A stretch of DNA of 64,000 nt from Methylorubrum suomiense (GTDB lineage Bacteria > Pseudomonadota > Alphaproteobacteria > Rhizobiales > Beijerinckiaceae), in NCBI RefSeq assembly GCF_022179765.1, contig NZ_BPRE01000009.1, positions 62,001-126,000 on the forward strand, given 5' to 3'. Numbering within the stretch: the first letter of the stretch is position 1; each line of letters starts with the position of its first letter. Positions 1 through 9,789 of the stretch are shown piece by piece. The translations under genes were made by a program, and so were the position numbers. The notes below the pieces were generated by a model. The model had not been told where the DNA came from, made no database searches, and saw only the letters and a program-made list of their open reading frames with translations.

Positions 1-421
1 CGAGCAGCCCGCGGGTGACGTAGAGGCGGCCGCTTGGGAGGGCGAAGGCGTTGACGACGGGCGAATCGAGCAGGGTGACCGCGTAGGCTTCGTCCGGTCG
101 CTCGCTGGCGCGCACCAGCCGCTCGGTGACCTCGGTGAGGAGCTTGTGGGCGGCCGGCGCCCTGTACTCACCGCCGAAGGAGGCGACGAGCTTGGAATGG
201 TCCGCATCGTCGCCGATGCGAACGCGGCCTGTGGTCTTGGGGGCCTGCTCCGGTACCCTAATCGTGGCGGGCGTCAGAACGCTTCCCGTCTGATCGGCGG
301 CGCAGGCCGAGAGGAAGGCCACGAGCCCGATTATGAAGGCATGCGCGGAGAACCGGCCCGCCACGAGCCGATCCTCACGGCGTGCTTGCCGCATCGATCC
401 GTTGTGCCGATCCCCCGTCAT
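1..421 (-). CDS. M48-family metalloprotease, lipoprotein (partial, N-terminal part)
   Basis: This is the start of a gene running off the left edge of the window. The N-terminus has a hydrophobic segment ending in a lipobox (FLSAC), so the product is probably an outer-membrane or periplasmic lipoprotein. The last visible part reads VVNAFALPSGRLYVTRG, the stretch that precedes the HExxH zinc site in M48 peptidases of the BepA/YfgC and Oma1 type. The catalytic motif itself lies outside the window. An internal ATG at 394 is an alternative start. The gene begins 5 bp after the stop of the SNase-like gene, so the two are probably co-transcribed. A role in outer-membrane quality control is inferred from the family only. 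Confidence 0.75.
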   Translation of the reverse strand, partial: MTGDRHNGSMRQARREDRLVAGRFSAHAFIIGLVAFLSACAADQTGSVLTPATIRVPEQAPKTTGRVRIGDDADHSKLVASFGGEYRAPAAHKLLTEVTERLVRASERPDEAYAVTLLDSPVVNAFALPSGRLYVTRGLL

Positions 422-426
422 GCCGT

Positions 427-1251
427 TCAGCGCCGCAGCGCCTGCTCCCCCTCGACCACCTCGATCGCGTCCCGGCCCGTCAGGTCGATGACCGGCCCCC
501 GACCCATCTCGACCATACCGCGGATTCGCACGAAGCGTCCCTTCAGCGTGGCCGCAGACAAACCATGATCGGCCAACCGGCGCCAAGTGCGTTTCTGCAC
601 GGTCACGGTGAGGCCCTGCGCTCCCCGGGGAGCGAAGTCGAGATAGGTCCGGGCGCTGCGTTCACCGACATGGAGGATCCGTCCCACCACGACGGTGAAG
701 CGTCCAGCTCGCGCCGTGAGCGCCGCCGCATCTTCGGCCTCGATCGGGCCCCCCGTCCATATCCCGAGTCCGGCCGCGCGCGGTGCCGCTTCGAGGCTCC
801 GCAGGCCAGGACGGCAGAGAAGATCCGCCTCGCCGGGATCGGCGTAAGCGAGGCCCGCCGCGATCAGCCCTCCCGCAAGATCCTCCGGCTCGCCGCCATC
901 GCTGACCGCATCGACTCGGTGGCGGCCCCAGCGGTCGGCGCTGCCGCGCTCGGTCAGGATGAGCGGCTTCTCGCGAAAGTTGAGCAGCCAAGTGCGCGCG
1001 CTGGCCTCGACCGCGGGGTCATCGGTCCAGCGCGCATCCGACAGCACCGCCCGTTGTCCGGATGCGAAGATCAACTCGCCGCGGGGCCCGAGGCCGGCGA
1101 GCCGATCCACCCACGCCGGCCCGGCTCGACAGGATTCGTCCGCCGCAACCACCCCCGAGGGCGACGCAGCGCAGAAGGCGGCCAGCAGAAAGAGGCTGCT
1201 GCGCCCGCACGGAGGGGCGCTGTCGATCCGGCCGGACGTCATCCGGGGCAT
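427..1251 (-). CDS. Thermonuclease (SNase)-like secreted protein
   Basis: The 274-residue product has an N-terminal signal-like stretch (SSLFLLAAFCAASPSGVVAA). An SNase-fold region follows: DRWGRHRV resembles the DRYGR strand of SNase domains, LIAAGLAYADP resembles the conserved helix, and GLGIW resembles the terminal AxxxxxGLW motif. The C-terminal half (VVVGRILHVGE to IDLTGRDAIEVVE) looks like an OB-fold extension. The classic catalytic Arg/Glu residues are not clearly recognisable, so nuclease activity is doubtful. It sits directly upstream of the M48 lipoprotein gene in the same direction. ATG 1251 was chosen over ATG 1242; either could be used. Confidence 0.6.
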   Translation of the reverse strand: MPRMTSGRIDSAPPCGRSSLFLLAAFCAASPSGVVAADESCRAGPAWVDRLAGLGPRGELIFASGQRAVLSDARWTDDPAVEASARTWLLNFREKPLILTERGSADRWGRHRVDAVSDGGEPEDLAGGLIAAGLAYADPGEADLLCRPGLRSLEAAPRAAGLGIWTGGPIEAEDAAALTARAGRFTVVVGRILHVGERSARTYLDFAPRGAQGLTVTVQKRTWRRLADHGLSAATLKGRFVRIRGMVEMGRGPVIDLTGRDAIEVVEGEQALRR

Positions 1252-1560
1252 CGGGGCGGGCAGGCAGTTCACAGCGCGCGTCTCTGTTATGCCTCGTTGC
1301 GGTTGGGCGCCATGATCGTGACGGATCCCGCCCGGAACGGGGCAGGATCGGGTCGCTTCGCTTCTTTCGCTACCACTGCTGCGGACCGGCCACAGCGCAT
1401 CGCGGTAGCCCAGAATCCTGGGTGAGGCGGAGGCGCCACACCAGTTTGAATTCCGGCAACGGCCACGCTTTTCCCGCGTCGGGTGATCGTCGCGCCTTGT
1501 GAGCATCGCAATTGGCAGCAACGGGAGCCCGCAGGTTTTGCGGGAATGTAAGGGGTCTCG
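1252..1560. other. Intergenic region, divergent promoters expected
   Basis: This 309 bp stretch separates the divergent SNase-like and Omp19-like genes. I see no convincing gene, RNA or palindromic operator in it. Confidence 0.5.
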
Positions 1561-2127
1561 ATGCCGCGCGGGTTTCTGTCGACCACTGCCTGTGTTGCGC
1601 TTGTCATGAGCCTCGGTGCTTGCGGCACGACGCGCTTCGACGCCCCGCGCGACCGTCCGCGACCGCAGGCTGCCCTGGAACCTGCCACACCGGCGCTGCC
1701 AGCCGGAACCGTGACGAGTGAGCCGCTGGCGCCGCCGCCCGGCGCGAGCGCGGCTCCCGTCGAACCGCCGCCGCCCAGCGTTGCCGCCGCGCCCTCTCCC
1801 GCACTCGCTCCGGAGCCGCCCCCGCCCGCTCCGGCTCCCGTCGTCGCGACGGGCCGCTCCTCGGTGGTGGGCTCGTGGAACGCCACCGATGTCAGCGGTT
1901 CCTGCCGGGTCTCGCTCTCGAGCGCACCGGCCCTCGACCTCTACAAGGCCTCGACCTCGGGCTGCGCCAACAAGGATCTGGCCAAGGTTTCGGCCTGGGA
2001 TTTCCGCGACGGTGAGGTCTACCTGTACCAGCCCGGCGGCACCGTCACGGCCCGTCTGCGCCAAGCCGGCGGCAGTTTGGACGGCGCCCTGTCGAAATCC
2101 GGCGCGCAGCTGTCGCTGGCCCGCTGA
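1561..2127 (+). CDS. AprI/Inh-type metalloprotease inhibitor lipoprotein (Omp19-like)
   Basis: The 188-residue product opens with a signal peptide and lipobox ending MSLGAC (Cys21), so it is a lipoprotein. Residues about 30-95 are a Pro/Ala-rich linker. The C-terminal ~90 residues (VVGSWNATDVSGSCRVSLSS onward) match the Inh/AprI beta-barrel inhibitor domain found in Brucella Omp19. That family binds metallo- or serine proteases in the envelope. The gene stands alone between divergent and convergent neighbours. The start is fixed by the signal peptide. Confidence 0.75.
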   Translation: MPRGFLSTTACVALVMSLGACGTTRFDAPRDRPRPQAALEPATPALPAGTVTSEPLAPPPGASAAPVEPPPPSVAAAPSPALAPEPPPPAPAPVVATGRSSVVGSWNATDVSGSCRVSLSSAPALDLYKASTSGCANKDLAKVSAWDFRDGEVYLYQPGGTVTARLRQAGGSLDGALSKSGAQLSLAR

Positions 2128-2261
2128 CGGGACGCTCCCTCCCGACCGAGAGGGTGAGCCGACATGATGTCGGTGAACGGTTAGGCCAATCCGGGACGCA
2201 TTCCGCGCCCCGGCCACTCCGAAACTGCCCGCGCCGTGCGGGGGCTCCCGCCGAAGCGCCG

Positions 2262-4211
2262 TCAGGGGTTCACCCGCACGCCGAGCAGCACGGCATGCCC
2301 TTCGTAGCTCGAATTTGCGCCGGTGCTGGTGAGCGTCGACCAGATATAGCTTCCGCGGAACGTCAGCCACCGATTGAAGCGGTAATCGAGGCGGGCGAAA
2401 GCCGAATAGCCGCGTTCACGGATCCGCACACCCTCGTAGGTATTGGCGAGATACGTGGCGCCGAGATTGATCGAGAGGTTTCGGAACAGGTCGTGCTGTA
2501 CCTCGAGGCTGGCGACGTCGGTAAAGGCGCCGCTCGAGCCGGGCACCGACGTCTCGATGACGCCGGTCTGCTGGTTGAAGCGAACGGTGGTCAGCGGTGA
2601 GACCGCCCAGACAAGAGCGGTGTTGACGAGGGGCGCATCGATCGGCCGAAGGGCGCGGTCGACGTAGGAGCGATGCTGCAATCCTGCCGAGATCTCCGCG
2701 GTGAGGGCGCGATTGATTTCGATGCTGGCTCCAGCCGTGAAGGCGATGCCGTCGGAATCGCGGCGCAGCCCGGCTTGGTCGACCGGCGTGTCGTAGATGC
2801 GGGTATCGATCAGCGTCTCGACGAACGGCGTGAAGACCGGCGAGACCTCGTAGCCGGCGCGCAGCCGCAACCCGTACTGATTGGCGTCACGGTCGCTCTG
2901 GCGGATCACCGCGCCGTTGGACAGCCGCGCATCTTCGAACACCTGCCGATCGATCGAGCCGCGCAGGGAGAGTTGGAGACGGTTGAAGTTCTGCTGCACG
3001 CCGACCGTCGCACCGTAGCTGGCAAAGAGCGGGCGCGTGGCGGTGGCGGCGTTCAGATCGGGCGAACCGGTGCGCTGAGTGTCGACGAGGAAGCGCGTCT
3101 CGACATCGATACGGGTGTCGCGATTGGCATCGACGCGCAGCCGCGAAACGCCGACGGCATTGGGGCGGCTGGCATCCGGATTGTCTGGATATTCGAGATA
3201 GCTGCCGCGCATCTCGCTGGTGAACTCGGCCTGAGACCAGTCGCTGCGGACCGACAATTCCGCCTCGCTGCGCAGGACCAGGGACGGTTGCGCGGCGCGG
3301 GCAACGGTCTGGTTCGGGTTCGTGTCGTAGCCGAGGCTCTGCGTGAAGGCGGGCAGGATCGTGAAGGTGCCGAGGCGGTAGCCGAGCGGCGCGTAGGCCG
3401 GATCGACGGCGTTGGGCCCGGCACGAAAAGCGTTCCCGAAGCCGAGGCCGAGACCCAGACCAAGGATGCCGGCCGGGTTGACGAGGCCGAGCGGTGCAAT
3501 CGAGGTCGGCAAGGGGATGCCCGAGACCGGGCTCTGGATCACCGGCGATAGTCGCAGATCCGTCGTGCTCTGCTGCGTGCGGATTTGCGTGACCTGCTTG
3601 GTTGGCGAGCCGAGTCGCCGCGCCGGCGCCGCCCGCTGGCGCAGGAGGGAAGGCCGCACGCCGTTGACGCTAGCACCGCCGGTCGTGGGAGACCCCGTGC
3701 GGAATCGCGGCAGGCGCGCCACGCTGTCGTCCTCGGTGGCGGCCGGAGAAGGAGGCTCGCTCGTCGAGAAGGCGGGATTGCGCGGACCGAACGCGGCCGA
3801 ACCGAAACCATTCGCACCGGCACCCGATCCACTGCCGCTCGTCGCGCCCGGCGTCGTTTGGGTGAAGACCGAAGAGCCGAGCGCCGAGCCGCCAGGAGCG
3901 GAAGCTCCGCTGCCGCCGCGGAGGCTTGAGCCGGCGTCGCTGGCCGAACCACCGGAACGGGGACGAGTGGGCTGGGCGCCCGAATCGGCCCCCTCCGCCG
4001 GAGCGATCACCGCGGGATCGACGTCCTGGCCGTAGGTCGGGCCCGCGCTCGGCGCCAGCAGCAGCGCCGCGGCGAGCAGCGGCGCGAAGCCCCGCGGCCG
4101 AGCGATGGCGCCCGCCCCGGCGCGGCATCCGCGCTGTCCCGTGATCGGCCGATCGCGTGTCACCGGCAGCGCTCTTTCCCTCGATGCGGCCGGTGGGCCC
4201 GCCGCCGACAC
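2262..4211 (-). CDS. Outer-membrane beta-barrel protein (BBP2-like)
   Basis: The product has 649 residues. After a basic leader comes a hydrophobic signal segment (GFAPLLAAALLLAPSAGPTYG). A low-complexity Gly/Ser/Thr/Pro region follows to about residue 180. The C-terminal ~400 residues are rich in alternating aromatic and polar strands (for example YGLRLRAGYEVSPVFTPFVET) and finish with LLGVRVNP, typical of an outer-membrane barrel. It resembles the 'outer membrane beta-barrel' family associated with exopolysaccharide loci, but substrate and role are unknown. GTG 4163 is an alternative start. The 5' end lies in the leader of the divergent kpsF gene, so the promoters probably overlap. Confidence 0.65.
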   Translation of the reverse strand: MSAAGPPAASRERALPVTRDRPITGQRGCRAGAGAIARPRGFAPLLAAALLLAPSAGPTYGQDVDPAVIAPAEGADSGAQPTRPRSGGSASDAGSSLRGGSGASAPGGSALGSSVFTQTTPGATSGSGSGAGANGFGSAAFGPRNPAFSTSEPPSPAATEDDSVARLPRFRTGSPTTGGASVNGVRPSLLRQRAAPARRLGSPTKQVTQIRTQQSTTDLRLSPVIQSPVSGIPLPTSIAPLGLVNPAGILGLGLGLGFGNAFRAGPNAVDPAYAPLGYRLGTFTILPAFTQSLGYDTNPNQTVARAAQPSLVLRSEAELSVRSDWSQAEFTSEMRGSYLEYPDNPDASRPNAVGVSRLRVDANRDTRIDVETRFLVDTQRTGSPDLNAATATRPLFASYGATVGVQQNFNRLQLSLRGSIDRQVFEDARLSNGAVIRQSDRDANQYGLRLRAGYEVSPVFTPFVETLIDTRIYDTPVDQAGLRRDSDGIAFTAGASIEINRALTAEISAGLQHRSYVDRALRPIDAPLVNTALVWAVSPLTTVRFNQQTGVIETSVPGSSGAFTDVASLEVQHDLFRNLSINLGATYLANTYEGVRIRERGYSAFARLDYRFNRWLTFRGSYIWSTLTSTGANSSYEGHAVLLGVRVNP

Positions 4212-4408
4212 CCTCGGATCGAGGCCGGTCCACCATGGTTAATGGAGCTATACCGGACAGGGTTAACGGGGGGTTTCGGGCTGTGCAGGCGGCTGGGCAC
4301 CCGCGTCCAGCTCACGCCTACGTTGCAGGCTACCCTCCAGACCCCCTTGCGACCGCATTTCGGGCTCAGTACGCGAGCGAGACTTCAACGAACGGACGCG
4401 ACTCCTTC

Positions 4409-5428
4409 ATGGCCCTAGCCCAGCGAATCGAGGAAATGGACGTGGCCGGCGTGGCCCGCTTGCCGGCCATTGCCTCGGCTTTGCGCACCATCGAGACCGA
4501 GCGCGACGGACTCGCCTGTTTGATGGCGGCGATCGACAACGGGATGGGTGCGGCCTTCGCCCACGCCGTCGCGCGGATCGGCGCTGGGCGGGGCCGGGTG
4601 ATCTGCACCGGTATGGGCAAGTCCGGACATGTCGCTCGCAAGATCGCCGCGACCATGGCCTCGACCGGCACGCCCGCCCTCTATGTCCATCCGGCCGAGG
4701 CGAGCCATGGCGATCTCGGCATGGTGCAACCCGAGGACGTGGTGCTCGCACTCTCGTGGTCGGGCGAGACCACGGAACTCGCCGACATCATCGGCTACAC
4801 CCGCCGCTACGGCGTCGCGCTGGTGGCGATCACCGCCAATGCCGCCTCGACGCTCGGACGGGAAGCGGACATCTGCCTCACCCTGCCCAAAGCCAAGGAA
4901 GCCTGCCCGAACGGGCTGGCGCCGACGACCTCGACGGCCATGCAATTGGCGCTCGGCGACGCGCTCGCCGTAGCGCTCCTCGAAGCGCGGGGCTTCTCGG
5001 CCCGCGACTTCTCGGTGTTCCATCCCGGCGGCAAGCTCGGCGCGTCGCTCCGTCAGGTGCGGGAGGTCATGCATGACGGCGAGCAATTGCCGATCGTGGC
5101 TTTGGGAACCCCCATGCGGGCGGCGGTCGCCGAGATCGAAGCCAAAGGGTTCGGCTCGGTGCTGGTCACGGACGCGGAAGGCCGGCTCGCCGGCATCCTC
5201 ACCGACGGCGATGTGCGCCGGGCGATCTTCACGAAGAACGGCTTTGAAGAACTCGCGGTCGACGCTGTGATGACCCGCAATCCCCGGACCATCACACCGG
5301 AGACCCTGCTGGCCAAGGCCCTACAGATCCAAGAGGCAATGAAGATCACCGCGCTCGTGGTGGTCGAGGGTGAGCGCCCGGTCGGTCTCGTCCACTATCA
5401 CGATCTGTTGCGCACGGGTGTCGCCTGA
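4409..5428 (+). CDS. kpsF: Arabinose-5-phosphate isomerase KpsF/GutQ family
   Basis: The 339-residue product is predicted to interconvert ribulose 5-phosphate and arabinose 5-phosphate, the first step of Kdo synthesis for LPS or capsule. An N-terminal SIS domain carries TGMGKSGHVARKIAATMAS and the SWSGET sugar-phosphate loop. Two CBS domains follow (LVTDAEGRLAGILTDGDVRR and the C-terminal VVVEGERPVGLVHYHDLL). ATG 4409 gives the usual family length of about 330-340 residues. The frame stays open upstream to 4157, but that part is unlike the family. Confidence 0.88.
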   Translation: MALAQRIEEMDVAGVARLPAIASALRTIETERDGLACLMAAIDNGMGAAFAHAVARIGAGRGRVICTGMGKSGHVARKIAATMASTGTPALYVHPAEASHGDLGMVQPEDVVLALSWSGETTELADIIGYTRRYGVALVAITANAASTLGREADICLTLPKAKEACPNGLAPTTSTAMQLALGDALAVALLEARGFSARDFSVFHPGGKLGASLRQVREVMHDGEQLPIVALGTPMRAAVAEIEAKGFGSVLVTDAEGRLAGILTDGDVRRAIFTKNGFEELAVDAVMTRNPRTITPETLLAKALQIQEAMKITALVVVEGERPVGLVHYHDLLRTGVA

Positions 5429-5778
5429 TCGGCTCCCAGGCTCCCCAGTAGTCGTTCCTTTCAAGCGTCCTAACGACTTTCATTGATTGATAAATATCTG
5501 TCGCTTGGCTTGCCCAAAGCGACCCGTAGGGTCCGAAATTTCCAAGAATATCGTCCTAAACGTGCGTTAAAATAGCGCTGTCGCACCCGGGAACATCGTC
5601 GAGCGTGAGCGTTTGAGGCGTGTCGTTCCAGGGTCACGGACCCCGACGGCATCTTTCGACGACAGGACGCTGCGGTGGCCAGCTCGATGCTGTGACCCGT
5701 CGCCCCGCGCCTGCACGGCCGGAGGGCCGGACATACGGCCCCCGTCGAGCGCGCGCGCAATGAGACAGGGGATGGACG
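5429..5778. other. Intergenic region upstream of katG
   Basis: This 350 bp gap has an AT-richer patch around 5480-5570 that is a likely promoter zone for katG. It contains GATA-AA-TATC around 5486, which could be part of a LysR/OxyR-type site. That is too weak to call as an operator. No gene is seen. Confidence 0.4.
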
Positions 5779-8052
5779 ATGGAAACCTACAAAGACGCCC
5801 TTTCGGGCAAATGTCCCTTCGGCGGTGACCGTATCGGTGGCTCGTTCGCGACGCCGCCGACCCTGGAAGAATGGTACCCCGACCGGCTGCGGGTCGAAAC
5901 ACTGCATCAGAACGGGCCGCAGGCCGATCCGCTCGGCGCCGATTTCGATTACAAGGCGGCCTTCGAATCCATCGATTATGAGCAGCTCAAGGCCGACATC
6001 CGTTCGTTCCTGACGAGTTCGGTGCCGTGGTGGCCGTCCGATTACGGCAATTACGGTCCCCAGATGATCCGCATGGCCTGGCACTCGGCCGGCACCTACC
6101 GCATTGCCGATGGGCGCGGCGGCGCAGGGGAAGGTCTGCAGCGCTTCGCCCCGATCAGCAGCTGGTGGGACAACGGCAACACCGACAAGTCGCGCCGCCT
6201 GATCTGGCCGATCAAGCAGAAATACGGCAACGCCCTTTCCTGGGCCGATCTGATGGTGCTGACCGGTACCGTCGCCCTCGAGATCATGGAGTTCCCGACC
6301 TACGGCTTTGCTGCCGGGCGGCGCGATGCCTGGGAGGCGGACAACGCCACTTACTGGGGACCCGAATTGTGGGACCCGAACAACGTCGCTTCCTTCGACG
6401 ACATGGTGAACCGCGACAAGCGCTGGCGCGGGAAGAACGGCGATCCTGATTACGACCTCGAGAATCCCCTCGCGGCCTCGCATCAGGCGCTGATCTACGT
6501 GAACCCGGAAGGGCCCTATGCCAGTGGCGATCCGGCCGCGTCCGCACGCGACATCCGCATCACCTTCACCCGCATGGCGATGAACGACGAAGAGACCGTC
6601 GCGCTCATCGCGGGCGGTCACGCCTTCGGCAAGAGCCACGGCATGGTGAAGGCCGACCGCATCGGCCCGCCGCCGGAGATTGCGCCGATGGAGGCCATGG
6701 GACTCGGTTGGCACAACCCGGAGGGCTCGGGCGCTGCCGAGCACACCATGACGAACGGCATCGAAGGGTCCTGGGTGCCGAACCCGACGACGTGGGACAA
6801 CGACTACCTGACGAACCTCTTCAAGTACGAGTGGAAGCAGACCAAGAGCCCGGCGGGCGCCCTGCAATGGCAGCCGATCGATCCGGACGCGCCGCGCACA
6901 CCCGATGCCCACGTGCCCGGCGAGACCCACCCGCTGATGATGATGACCAGCGACATCGCCCTCAAGGTCGATCCGGTCTATCGCGAGATCTGCCAGAAGT
7001 TTCTGAGCGATTTTGACTACTTTACACTGCAATTCTCGAAGGCTTGGTACAAGCTGACTCACCGCGATATGGGCCCGAAGGAGCGGTATTTCGGTCCCGA
7101 AGCAAAGATCGAGGACGATCTGCTCTGGCAGGACCCGATCCCACCGGTCGATCACCCGCTGATCGAGGCCGCCGATGTCGAGGCCCTCAAGACGGAGATC
7201 CTGGCAAGCGGTCATTCCGTGTCGGATCTGGCCTTCACGGCCTTCTCCTCCGCTTCGACCTATCGCAAGAGTGACAAGCGCGGCGGCGCCAACGGAGCCC
7301 GCTTGGCCTTGGCCCCGCAATCCGGTTGGGCGGTCAACCGTCGTACCGTCGGGGTGATCGACAGCCTGCGCGGTATCATGGCGAGCTTCAACGGCAGGGC
7401 GTCGGGGGGCAAGAAGGTCTCGCTCGCTGATCTGATCGTGCTCGGCGGGTGCGCGGCGGTGGAGAAGGCGGCCCAAGATGCCGGCGTCGACGTCACCGTT
7501 CCCTTCGCGCCGGGGCGGATGGACACGCGGCCGGACCTGACCGACGCGGACAGCTTCGAGTGGTTGAAGCCCGTGGTCGACGGATTCCGCAATTACATCG
7601 ACGACCGCTTCGCCGAGATCACGCAGGGCAAGGTCGCGCCCGAGCAAGTGTTCTTGGATCGGGCGAATCTGCTGGCGCTCACCGCCCCCGAATGGGTCGC
7701 GCTGACGGGGGGATTGCGGGCCCTGAACTTGAACCATGACAGTTCCCGTCACGGCATCTTCACCGACCGCGTCGGCGTCCTGACGAACGACTTCTTCACC
7801 GTGCTGACCAGCATGGATTACGAGTGGAAGAAGGCGGACGACTCGGGAATGACCTTCACACTCGACGACCGCGCCACCGGCGAGACGAAGTTCACGGCCA
7901 CCCGTTGTGACCTCGTCTTCGGGTCGAACGCACAGCTTCGAGCGGTGACGGAAGTCTATGCCGGCACCGATGGGCATGCGCGCTTCGTCCGGGACTTCGT
8001 GAAAGTCTGGGACAAGGTGATGAACCTCGACCGGTTCGACCTCAGGGTCTGA
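5779..8052 (+). CDS. katG: Catalase-peroxidase KatG
   Basis: This 757-residue haem enzyme decomposes hydrogen peroxide and has peroxidase activity. The distal-site residues Arg98, Trp101 and His102 are in [11 protein letters not shown]. The Trp-Tyr-Met adduct unique to KatG should be Trp101, Tyr240 (LIYVNPEGP) and Met266 (TRMAMND). The proximal haem ligand is His281 in [10 protein letters not shown]. The second, degenerate peroxidase domain is present, so the gene is full length. An AGGGGA stretch precedes ATG 5779. No oxyR is adjacent. A strong inverted repeat follows the stop codon. Confidence 0.97.
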   Translation: METYKDALSGKCPFGGDRIGGSFATPPTLEEWYPDRLRVETLHQNGPQADPLGADFDYKAAFESIDYEQLKADIRSFLTSSVPWWPSDYGNYGPQMIRMAWHSAGTYRIADGRGGAGEGLQRFAPISSWWDNGNTDKSRRLIWPIKQKYGNALSWADLMVLTGTVALEIMEFPTYGFAAGRRDAWEADNATYWGPELWDPNNVASFDDMVNRDKRWRGKNGDPDYDLENPLAASHQALIYVNPEGPYASGDPAASARDIRITFTRMAMNDEETVALIAGGHAFGKSHGMVKADRIGPPPEIAPMEAMGLGWHNPEGSGAAEHTMTNGIEGSWVPNPTTWDNDYLTNLFKYEWKQTKSPAGALQWQPIDPDAPRTPDAHVPGETHPLMMMTSDIALKVDPVYREICQKFLSDFDYFTLQFSKAWYKLTHRDMGPKERYFGPEAKIEDDLLWQDPIPPVDHPLIEAADVEALKTEILASGHSVSDLAFTAFSSASTYRKSDKRGGANGARLALAPQSGWAVNRRTVGVIDSLRGIMASFNGRASGGKKVSLADLIVLGGCAAVEKAAQDAGVDVTVPFAPGRMDTRPDLTDADSFEWLKPVVDGFRNYIDDRFAEITQGKVAPEQVFLDRANLLALTAPEWVALTGGLRALNLNHDSSRHGIFTDRVGVLTNDFFTVLTSMDYEWKKADDSGMTFTLDDRATGETKFTATRCDLVFGSNAQLRAVTEVYAGTDGHARFVRDFVKVWDKVMNLDRFDLRV

Positions 8053-8058
8053 TCCGCT

Positions 8059-8098
8059 CGCGGCGACCGGGCGACATTCGGATCGCACGGTCGCCGCG
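8059..8098 (+). terminator. Hairpin after katG
   Basis: A perfect 11-bp inverted repeat (CGCGGCGACCG ... CGGTCGCCGCG) with an 18-nt loop begins 6 bp after the katG stop. There is no T tract, so its role as a terminator or mRNA stabiliser is inferred from position. Confidence 0.5.
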
Positions 8099-8185
8099 CC
8101 AGCTGCGCGTCAAAGCCCGCCCCTCGACAAGCACCGCCATCCGTCCGAAGGAAGGGAGGGGCAGGGCGCGGGGAGCGGGTCGCGC

Positions 8186-8947
8186 ATGAGTGAGCATGTC
8201 ACCATCGAGGACCGCCCGGACGGCGTACGCCTGATCCGGATGAACCGACCGGAAAAGAAGAACGCGCTGACCGGCGCGATGTACGACGCCCTGCGCGAGG
8301 CGCTGGCCGCGGCGGACACTTCCGACCATATCGGCGCCGTCGTGCTGGCGGGGCTGCCCGGCGCCTTCACCGCAGGCAACGACCTCGCCGACTTCGTCGC
8401 CACGGCCCGAGGTGGCTCTTTCCTCGACATGCCGGCCCTGCACTTCATCCGCCAGCTGGCCCGTACGCGCACGCCGCTGGTCGCGGCCGTGGACGGGCTC
8501 GCCGTCGGCATCGGCACGACGCTGACGCTCCATTGCGATCTCGTCTATGTCGGCCCCCAGGCGCGCTTCCGCATGCCCTTCGTCGAACTCGGCCTCGTGC
8601 CGGAGGCCGCCGCATCCCTGCTGCTGCCGCGCCGGGTCGGTACAGCGCGGGCCTCGGCGTTGCTGCTCCTGTCCGAAGCGTTCGATGCCGAGACCGCGTT
8701 GTCGCTCGGCCTCGCCACCGCCCTTCTGCCGTCGGACGCGGTCGAAGCGCATGCCCTGGAACGAGCCGCGCGCCTCGCCGCGCTGCCGCGCGCGGCCTTG
8801 GCCGCGACCCGGCAGCTGATGCGGGGCGATCAAGCTTTGGTCGAGGCGGCGATCGAGACCGAGGCAGAGGCCTTCGTCGAGCGCCTCGCCTCGGCCGAGG
8901 CGCAGGAGGCCTTCAGCCGCTTCCTGTCGGGCGCGCGCAAGCCGTGA
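8186..8947 (+). CDS. Enoyl-CoA hydratase/isomerase (crotonase) family protein
   Basis: This 253-residue crotonase-fold protein has the N-terminal MNRPEKKNALT signature, an oxyanion-hole segment FTAGNDLADF (residues 61-70), the second hole segment DGLAVGIG and FVELGLVPEAA, where family members place a catalytic Glu. It should act on an acyl-CoA substrate; which one cannot be read from the sequence. Its stop codon overlaps the GTG start of the next SDR gene (8944-8947), and that gene overlaps another SDR. A co-translated three-gene acyl-CoA or lipid pathway is therefore likely. Confidence 0.85.
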   Translation: MSEHVTIEDRPDGVRLIRMNRPEKKNALTGAMYDALREALAAADTSDHIGAVVLAGLPGAFTAGNDLADFVATARGGSFLDMPALHFIRQLARTRTPLVAAVDGLAVGIGTTLTLHCDLVYVGPQARFRMPFVELGLVPEAAASLLLPRRVGTARASALLLLSEAFDAETALSLGLATALLPSDAVEAHALERAARLAALPRAALAATRQLMRGDQALVEAAIETEAEAFVERLASAEAQEAFSRFLSGARKP

Positions 8948-9789
8948 CCTTGCCCTTGCGCGGGAAAATCTGTCTCGTAGCCGGAGCCTCCCGCGGCGTC
9001 GGGCGCGGCATCGCACGGGGCCTCGGCGAGGCGGGCGCCACGGTGATCGTGACCGCCCGCTCGTCCGAGACCGGCCGGCCCACCGAGACCCGGCCGGAGA
9101 CGATCGAGGACACGGCCCGTGCGGTCGATGCGGCGGGCGGCGAGGGGCATCATTACCTGTGCGACCACAGCAGCGAGCGGCAGGTCGACGAACTGGTGCA
9201 CTGGGTTCTGCGGCGCTTCGGGCGGATCGACGTGGCGGTCTCCAGCGTCTGGGGCGGCAACGAGGGTTATGACGGCGAGCGCTATCCCGACGGGGCCAGT
9301 TGGGGCACCCCGTTCTGGCGACGCTCGGCAGAGCCCTTCGCCGGGTTTCTCGGCTCCGGTCCCTATCCGGGCCTGCTGCTCGCCCGGGCGGTCGCGCCGG
9401 CCATGGTGTCGGCGCGGCGCGGATTGATCGCCTTCGTCTCGTTCGGCACCGAGGATTACCTCGGCGACCTGTACTACGATCTCGCCAAATCGGTGACGAA
9501 CCGCCTCGCCTTCGCCTGTGCGGCGGAACTCGCGCCTCACAAGGTCTGCGCCCTGGGGCTCTCGCCCGGGTTCGTGGCGACCGAACGGGTCCAGGATTCC
9601 GGGCAGTCGGAAATGGCCACCGAGACCCCGCTCTATGCGGGCCGCGCCCTTGCCGCGCTCGCCGCCGACCCGGAGGTGCTGGAACACAGCGGGCAGGTTC
9701 TGCATGCCGGAGATCTGGCACAGGTCTACGGCTTCACCGACGCCGATGGCAGCCGGCCGGAGCGCTTCCGGATCGTGAGGGATACATGA
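8944..9789 (+). CDS. Short-chain dehydrogenase/reductase (DHRS1-like)
   Basis: The 281-residue SDR begins with GTG 8944, overlapping the crotonase stop as GTGA. The nucleotide-binding motif is AGASRGVGRGIA. The catalytic Tyr/Lys are in YDLAK within DLYYDLAKSVTNR, preceded by a Ser in FVSFGTEDY. The usual NNAG motif is replaced by SSVWGG, as in DHRS1-type SDRs. It is a probable NAD(P)-dependent alcohol/ketone oxidoreductase working with the flanking crotonase and SDR. An ATG start is absent near the conserved N-terminus, which supports GTG. Confidence 0.82.
   Translation: MTLPLRGKICLVAGASRGVGRGIARGLGEAGATVIVTARSSETGRPTETRPETIEDTARAVDAAGGEGHHYLCDHSSERQVDELVHWVLRRFGRIDVAVSSVWGGNEGYDGERYPDGASWGTPFWRRSAEPFAGFLGSGPYPGLLLARAVAPAMVSARRGLIAFVSFGTEDYLGDLYYDLAKSVTNRLAFACAAELAPHKVCALGLSPGFVATERVQDSGQSEMATETPLYAGRALAALAADPEVLEHSGQVLHAGDLAQVYGFTDADGSRPERFRIVRDT

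Noticed and set aside
427..2370. Single 647-codon minus frame
   Set aside because: Only the portion from 1251 down to 427 looks like a protein. The upstream part is the shadow of the Omp19-like gene and its leader.
4237..4265. Two TTAA elements before kpsF
   Set aside because: The spacing is far from 7 bp and neither has a partner.
5470..8088. 872-codon open frame antisense to katG
   Set aside because: Long antisense frames are expected in GC-rich genes because of third-position GC. The sense strand encodes a complete, motif-perfect KatG.
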